Assembly: GCA_030848705.1 (NCBI GenBank)
Contig: CM061245.1
Coordinates: 58,616,006 to 58,680,005 of the forward strand
Direction: 5' to 3'
Source of the DNA: Heracleum sosnowskyi
Taxonomy: Eukaryota > Streptophyta > Magnoliopsida > Apiales > Apiaceae
DNA length: 64,000 nucleotides
The notes beneath the pieces were generated by a model. The model was not told the DNA's origin and ran no database searches. It saw nothing but the letters and a program-made list of their open reading frames with translations. Both the position numbers and the translations under genes were made by a program. Every line of letters starts with the position of its first letter. Positions within the stretch are counted from its first letter, which is position 1. Positions 59,125 to 64,000 of this stretch are shown one piece after another.

Positions 59125-61437
59125 CTAGTTAGAACATTTAGGAACCCACACATGTTGGGTTCCTTTTCCATGCAATTTATTAATTTTAGCAGCAGAAGAC
59201 TTTATGACTTTAGTAGTCCTGACAGGATTTACTCCATCAGGATTTGCTTTGTCAGTATCATTGTTAATAAAAGCATGCTTCACAATGACATTATCAACTC
59301 TATCATACTTTGTACTATTATCAACCTTAGGCAATGGATCATAAAAGTTATAGTACAAATCATGATAATCTTTACAAGTATAAATAGAATGCCATATACT
59401 ACCACAATGAAAACAGGACTTCTGTGGTTTATAAAATACTGATCTACTCCTGACATCAGAAATAGGAATTTCAGTACTTTTATTTAAACTCTTTTTACAA
59501 TCAATGGCAAGATGATTAGAGTTACCACGGTTAAAACACCATTTTCTAGGTGCATTTGGGATATACTTATAACCATTCTCTTTATTGATCCCAATTTTAC
59601 CATTCCTGTTTCTCTTAACAGTAGCTTCCTTTTTCCTATCTGTAACCTCACAGATTTTATCCTTAAGTTGTTTCTGAGACAGTAAACCTACATTCTTAGT
59701 GACTTTACTCAAGATAGGTTTAGACTTAATAACTTTAATATTTTGAACAAAAGTAGATCCCTTTTCAAAAGTTGAATTGGAATCTTTACCAAAAACAAAA
59801 TTAACAGGAGTAATCTTAGATTTGGTTTTGTCTATAACATGTCTATAGGTTTTTGGACTAACTGTCTCATCAATAACAATTTTCTCCTTAAGTTTCTTAT
59901 CCTCATCTGACTTATACCCTAGACACTCTTTCCAATTCTTAGAGGTATTAATCTCATGAAATTTTCTACCATAGTCTGTCCAGGTTCTGATTTTCTCATT
60001 AGCATGCTCAAGTTCCTTTTCAAGAGCAGTACATTTAAGTTTCATCTCTAAATACATGTGTTTAGCATTATCACATTCTATCTGTACTTTTTGCATAAGA
60101 GAAAATTCAGCTTCTAAATGTTCATTCCTTTTCCTAAGTTCAGACATCTCAGATAAGATCCTAGTATTCTCAGTAGTTTGACTTCTAAAGCTAATATGCA
60201 ATGACTTTAGAAAATGTCTTAACTCAGAAGCATTATCAGTGTCAAAATCAAAGATAGTATTAAGTACCTTATCATCAGGAATAGCAGTATCATAAGTATT
60301 GGCCATCAGTGCATAGTTGACCACCTCAGTATCAGATTCTGAGGAAGAGTCCATCCAATCCTTGCTTGATGTAATGAGTGCCTTTATCTTCTTGCACTCA
60401 CTAGCAAAGTGACTCATACCATTACACTTGTAGCATCTAACCTTTGACTTGTCAAATTTGCTACCCTTGCTATCCTTTTTGATGTTCTTGTCTTTGTCTG
60501 CATTGAAGGTCCTTTTCTGGTAGTTGCCTTGTCTCCTAGCTTTCCTGAACTTCATCTTTTTGAAGCTTCTGACTATCATAGCAACCATCTCTTCAATGTC
60601 TGAGATAGAAGAGTCATCATCAGTATTGGCATCAGGATTGCCATCAGTATCTGATGAAGAGTCATCAGGATCTGACTCAGCTACTCTTGATTTCCTTCTA
60701 GAGACCTCCACAGCTTTTCCTTTTGATTTAGCCTCTATTTTCAAAGCAATAGATCTTTCCTTGCTGCCTTTCTTATTCTTTCTCTGTTGAACTTCAAGAT
60801 CATGAGTTCTTAACATTCCATAGACTTCATCAAGAGACACAATGTTGAGATCATACTGATGTCTAATGATCGAGGTCTGAGTATCCCATTCTTCAGGTAA
60901 AGCTCTTAGAAACTTTGTGTTTGAATCTTCAGTTTCATACTCCTTGTCAACTAAAGATAAACTGTTCAGGAGTGTCATAAATCTATCATATAAATCAATT
61001 AGGCTCTCATCAGGTTTAGCATCGAATTGTTCATATTCTTGAATCAAAAGAGCCCTTATGTTCTTCTTGACAGATGCAGATCCCTGGCACTGAGTCTCCA
61101 AGGTATCCCAGATCTCTTTATCAGACTTGCATGCAATTACTCTGTTGGACATGACATCATCAAGACTACTGTGCAAGATGTTCTTTATCTTTGGTTCTCT
61201 GAGTACATGAGATCTTTCTTCTGGAGTCCAGTCACTCCTGGCCTTGACCACATAATGTTCAGGTACAGTGTCTGTTCGTTCTACAATCCTTGTAGGAATA
61301 TATGGTCCATCACGAATCCTGTCCAAATAGTCATGATCCATAGCCTCCAGGTACATTAACATCTTTACCTTCCATGTTGGATATTCTGATTTCTTCAGGA
61401 TGGGAATTTTCATGCTTTCATACTTTGTTGTCGACAT
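59125..61437 (-). CDS. copia gag of element E (770 aa), open
   Basis: The ATG at 61437 (MSTTKYESMKIPILKKSEYP) lies 36 bp inside the primer site; the frame also extends into the LTR but this start matches A and D. It has the gag core (YPTWKVKMLMYLEAMD, DKEIWDTLETQCQG), Ser/Asp linkers, a knuckle CYKCNGMSHFASEC, a long coiled coil and two C-terminal knuckles. The first of these reads CFNRGNSNHLAIDC, so its second Cys is Arg; the last, CFHCGSIWHSIYTC, is complete. The protein ends QHVWVPKCSN. It is the only gag in the window without a stop or frameshift. Confidence 0.9.
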   Translation of the reverse strand: MSTTKYESMKIPILKKSEYPTWKVKMLMYLEAMDHDYLDRIRDGPYIPTRIVERTDTVPEHYVVKARSDWTPEERSHVLREPKIKNILHSSLDDVMSNRVIACKSDKEIWDTLETQCQGSASVKKNIRALLIQEYEQFDAKPDESLIDLYDRFMTLLNSLSLVDKEYETEDSNTKFLRALPEEWDTQTSIIRHQYDLNIVSLDEVYGMLRTHDLEVQQRKNKKGSKERSIALKIEAKSKGKAVEVSRRKSRVAESDPDDSSSDTDGNPDANTDDDSSISDIEEMVAMIVRSFKKMKFRKARRQGNYQKRTFNADKDKNIKKDSKGSKFDKSKVRCYKCNGMSHFASECKKIKALITSSKDWMDSSSESDTEVVNYALMANTYDTAIPDDKVLNTIFDFDTDNASELRHFLKSLHISFRSQTTENTRILSEMSELRKRNEHLEAEFSLMQKVQIECDNAKHMYLEMKLKCTALEKELEHANEKIRTWTDYGRKFHEINTSKNWKECLGYKSDEDKKLKEKIVIDETVSPKTYRHVIDKTKSKITPVNFVFGKDSNSTFEKGSTFVQNIKVIKSKPILSKVTKNVGLLSQKQLKDKICEVTDRKKEATVKRNRNGKIGINKENGYKYIPNAPRKWCFNRGNSNHLAIDCKKSLNKSTEIPISDVRSRSVFYKPQKSCFHCGSIWHSIYTCKDYHDLYYNFYDPLPKVDNSTKYDRVDNVIVKHAFINNDTDKANPDGVNPVRTTKVIKSSAAKINKLHGKGTQHVWVPKCSN

Positions 61438-61472
61438 CTTAGATCGTATCTGATTCAAATTTAAATCAGTTT

Positions 61473-61484
61473 GCTCTGATACCA
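61473..61484 (-). other. primer binding site of element E
   Basis: TGGTATCAGAGC on the minus strand, two bases inside the 5' LTR. Confidence 0.92.
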
Positions 61485-61486
61485 AT

Positions 61487-61943
61487 TGTTGCCCAGTAAT
61501 AAACAATTGTAGAAGGGGGTTGAATACAATTGTATAAGATTCTCGACTTAATAAGATATGAATCACAAATATGAAAGAATAATAACAGCTTTATTAAATC
61601 TGATATAAAACTGTTACAAAACTCTCTCAAGAAATTCTGTGTTCTTGAGAGCTGCTAGTTTACAAAAACTCTCTCAAGAAATTCTGATGTTCTTGAGAGC
61701 TTCTATGTTACAATATAATCGTGTATATGATTGATATAAAATCAAAACCTAAACTGTGTTTATATACTAGACTCCAAATATAACTCGAAGTAGGAATCCT
61801 GATCAGCTTCCAGTCCTGATGATCAATCCTGATCCCAGTCCTGATATTCATTCTGATCCTGACGACCATGCAAACCTGATGATGTCAGCAATCCTGATCA
61901 GTTGAAGTCTAGATCCTGACGATCATTGAATCCTGATCTAACA
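61487..61943 (-). repeat. 5' LTR of element E (457 bp, with U3 deletion)
   Basis: Partner of 50045-50620 but lacking about 118 bp next to the TATA box; both deletion ends lie at ACTA. The TATA box (minus strand) is at 61759-61766 and an AATAAA signal at 61590-61595. The G-run hairpin is at 61503-61533 (five G). Confidence 0.93.
61759..61766 (-). promoter_or_regulatory. TATA box of element E 5' LTR
   Basis: TATATAAA followed by CACAG on the minus strand, the same context as in element D. The U3 deletion of this LTR ends about four bases upstream. Confidence 0.65.
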
Positions 61944-61948
61944 TCTAA
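61944..61948. repeat. target-site duplication of element E, right copy
   Basis: TCTAA; the reading frame of element C resumes at 61949. Confidence 0.9.
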
Positions 61949-64000
61949 GAATAGTACCCCTACCACTTCTACCCTCAGGGGAACAAGTAAACGAAGGTAA
62001 TATTCCTGAACCTGTTATGGCTCCACAACCTCAACCTATGGATGTTGATCCAGAGCCCTCAGTGGCCATTCCTGACTAAGAGGTTGCAAACCCACAATAT
62101 CTAACCACGGTCATAGAGCCTTTGGACGAGCCAAATGAAACCATAAACGAACCTCCTACCCCTACTATACCAAACATTCAAACATCCGTGAGTGTAGAGG
62201 GAGATAGTGCCTTAGCAGCACCACATAATGAGATACGCCCTTCAACAACAACTCTGCCTTCCTCTAAAAGGAGAAGAATAGAAAACGAGGCAACTGTTGA
62301 AACTTCATTTCAATCATCCAAAGAGCAATTTATTGATTTTTTTGATGTTGATTGGGCAACACTTACCAAAGCAATATCTGAACCAATAGCTTAATCAAGT
62401 AAGGAAGAATTGACGGAAGCAACTGGTGTTTCGACCATATTACGGCCAAGATCACTGGTTGAAGGTTCTGAATTGAACCAAGTGTCTTCACAGACGTCGA
62501 GAGAAGGTTCTGACCTAAATGCAAAATCTAAAGGGTCATTATCTAACTCCCCAGATAGAACATATCTGGATCCTGCGGGTAAAGGGTCTGACGTAGGTGC
62601 AGATCGGCAACTCGGTGACAATGAATCAATTTTAATTGAGGAGTTAACTGAGGAAAAGTCTTCACAGACTTTAGAGGAAGTTTCAGGATCTCTGTTGTTA
62701 ATAGAGCCTGATTCTAGCCTCCTAGAGATTCAAACTCTAGATCCTACAAAGGATACATCATCTAAGGATGATCAGCAACTTGGTATATCCAAGGACGGGG
62801 ACTTGCGAAGCCCCATTGCACCACCGGTGACCTCCTTAAGGATGGCTACGGTGATTTCTGATGCAGGTACAACTAGCAAGATGGGAATGAGTGAACCAAA
62901 AACACTATCACCTGGCCTGAGTGGGAAAGGAAAAATGAGTGAAATACCAACAGAGACGTTGAGTGAACACCCAGAGCCAAATGTGAGGAGTGACACCCAA
63001 ACCCTAACAAACATTGATGATTTGCTAATGCCTACAGACAGAGAGCTACATGTTCAATCCACTCTCAAGGAGATGATAGTTCATGATCGTCAAGGAAATC
63101 CACTATTCAAAGTCCCACTGCGACCTTCCTTTGACCAAGGGATCTCCTCCGGTCCAGTTGATGCTTCTTTAACTACTATTCAAGAGAAGATTGACTTGGC
63201 CTGCAGCTGATTCCAGAAGAACATACAGGGTCTTAGGTAGTGCATCTGGCACTATAACAGGTACTAAACAGGCATTGGACTCCCTGAAGAAGGAAGCTAT
63301 GGAGGAACTGGTCGACTTGAGAGCAGACTTCAAGGAACTTAGAGATGGTTGTATGAATGAAGTGCATGTCTTACAACAAGGAAAAGAAGCTTTAAATGAA
63401 GACGTTCTGGTTATCCGGGATGGTCAAGGATGTAATGAACACTCTGTCAAGAGTGGAGTCTCGCCTCAACAAGAGATTGGATAGAATCGAGCAGACTACC
63501 AACTCAAGACTTAATGACATTGACCTGAAGCTAGCTTCTATGCAAGAGATGAACAAGTACATTTCTCTATTAATGGCGAACCAAAGTGATGGAGAACCAA
63601 AGTGACGGAGTAGAGTCGATCTGGAATATGTTGAGAAACCAACAACCTGGTCCTTCATCAACCTATCATGCTGAGGATTACTTCATGGAGGATTCCTCAA
63701 CTAAGGGGGAGAAAGAAGGATGGGGGAAATGGGAAACTAATGAAAAAAATCATAACCACTATTCCAATGAGACAATACTAGATTGAAGACATTGTAGAAG
63801 AAGAAAGTGAAGAGGGATTTGAGGTCATGCATGAGCAACAACCACAGGAAGAGCATGAACCATATTATCCAGAGCCAATAGAACATCCTATCTTGGATGA
63901 TGATATGGAAGAAGCAAATCCTCTATCACTTGAACAAGAAGCTGCCTTGGAAAGATTGAAAGCTCAGAAAGCAGAAAGAGATGCCAGGCAAGCTGAGAAG
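61949..64000 (+). pseudogene. downstream ORF of element C, C-terminal piece, runs off edge
   Basis: Continues in frame after removal of E: ...KYL|RIVPLPLLPSGEQVNEG. Then an acidic Pro/Thr/Ser-rich region with a basic KRRR patch, stops TAA at 62077-62079 and 62392-62394, a long open stretch to 63210, frameshifts near 63200 and 63425, a coiled coil (DVMNTLSRVESRLNKRLDRI), STKGEKEGWGKWE at about 63700, a further frameshift near 63780 and an open Glu-rich stretch to the edge. The coiled coil plus TKGEK is the same module as in A, B, D and E. The C-terminal domain would lie outside the window. Confidence 0.78.

Larger units (their letters stand above)
50045..61943 (-). mobile_element. complete copia element E, SIRE/Maximus-like, 11.9 kb
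   Basis: Minus-strand element with LTRs at 50045-50620 and 61487-61943 and the 5-bp duplication TCTAA at 50040-50044 and 61944-61948. Interior order: primer site, gag, pol, spacer, downstream ORF, polypurine tract. Outside an indel the LTRs differ at about eight positions (about 1.75%, by eye). It is inserted in the downstream ORF of element C, opposite to C. Gag is open; pol has four breaks and the downstream ORF two in-frame stops. Confidence 0.95.
34557..64000 (+). mobile_element. element C: 5'-truncated copia element hosting D and E, runs off right edge
   Basis: Plus-strand copia sequence starts inside RT at 34557 (KWVFRNK) and continues through RNase H, a spacer and a long downstream ORF. 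That ORF is interrupted at 37854/49781 by element D and at 50044/61949 by element E. Removing each insertion with one copy of its 5-bp duplication restores one continuous reading frame across all three pieces. Its own LTRs are not visible: the 5' part is deleted and the 3' LTR would lie beyond 64000. It is the oldest of the C-D-E nest by position and has the most stops and frameshifts. Confidence 0.88.

Overview
The window looks like gene-poor, repeat-rich nuclear DNA of a flowering plant, probably a eudicot. It has Ty1/copia LTR retrotransposons of several lineages, a Mutator-like element with FAR1/MULE transposase and Ulp1-like protease genes, spliceosomal exon boundaries and AT-rich spacer. 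I see no intact host gene and no tRNA, rRNA or CRISPR. The species cannot be named from this sequence.

Layout. 1-4924: 5' part of a BARE/Angela-like copia element on the minus strand, with an LTR and a 1.8-kb leader. 4925-6162: probable Ty3/gypsy LTR remnant. 6226-26187: remains of a Mutator-like element with a Ulp1/C48 protease gene (+, five exon blocks, frameshifted) convergent with a five-exon FAR1/MuDR transposase gene (-). An exon of the transposase is split by copia element A (11142-25600, minus, LTRs of 1060 and 1058 bp, target duplication GAAAC). 26520-30600: AT-rich block with an ~0.85-kb direct repeat flanking degenerate tandem repeats. 30600-33604: element B, a truncated relative of E, between LTR scraps of another family. 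33605-33809: B3-domain-like exon fragment. 34557-64000: element C (+), 5'-truncated, whose downstream ORF is interrupted by complete element D (37855-49775, +, target duplication TAGGC) and complete element E (50045-61943, -, target duplication TCTAA).

Elements A, D and E share the plan LTR - gag (several CCHC knuckles) - pol (PR-INT-RT-RH) - spacer - a very long downstream ORF of 1.2-1.7 thousand codons - LTR, as in SIRE/Maximus-type copia elements; B and C keep only the 3' part of it. The downstream ORF has a globular N-terminal domain, a long acidic disordered region and a coiled coil ending in (K/T)KGEK; B, D and E also share a C-terminal domain. In D this ORF is open for 1223 codons while gag and pol are broken.

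The most unusual pattern is that each family is peppered on both strands, in LTR, spacers and coding sequence, with its own short motif: TGACAG/CTGTCA in A, AAACTCTGA/TCAGAGTTT in D, TCAGGAT/ATCCTGA in B and E. In C a cluster of TCGATAGTTTTT lies in the pol-ORF spacer. Other shared signals are a splice-acceptor-like YAG|GG at the gag/pol junction, two LTR hairpins whose stems differ in sequence but keep pairing, and an internal polypurine tract inside the downstream ORF. Their functions are inference.
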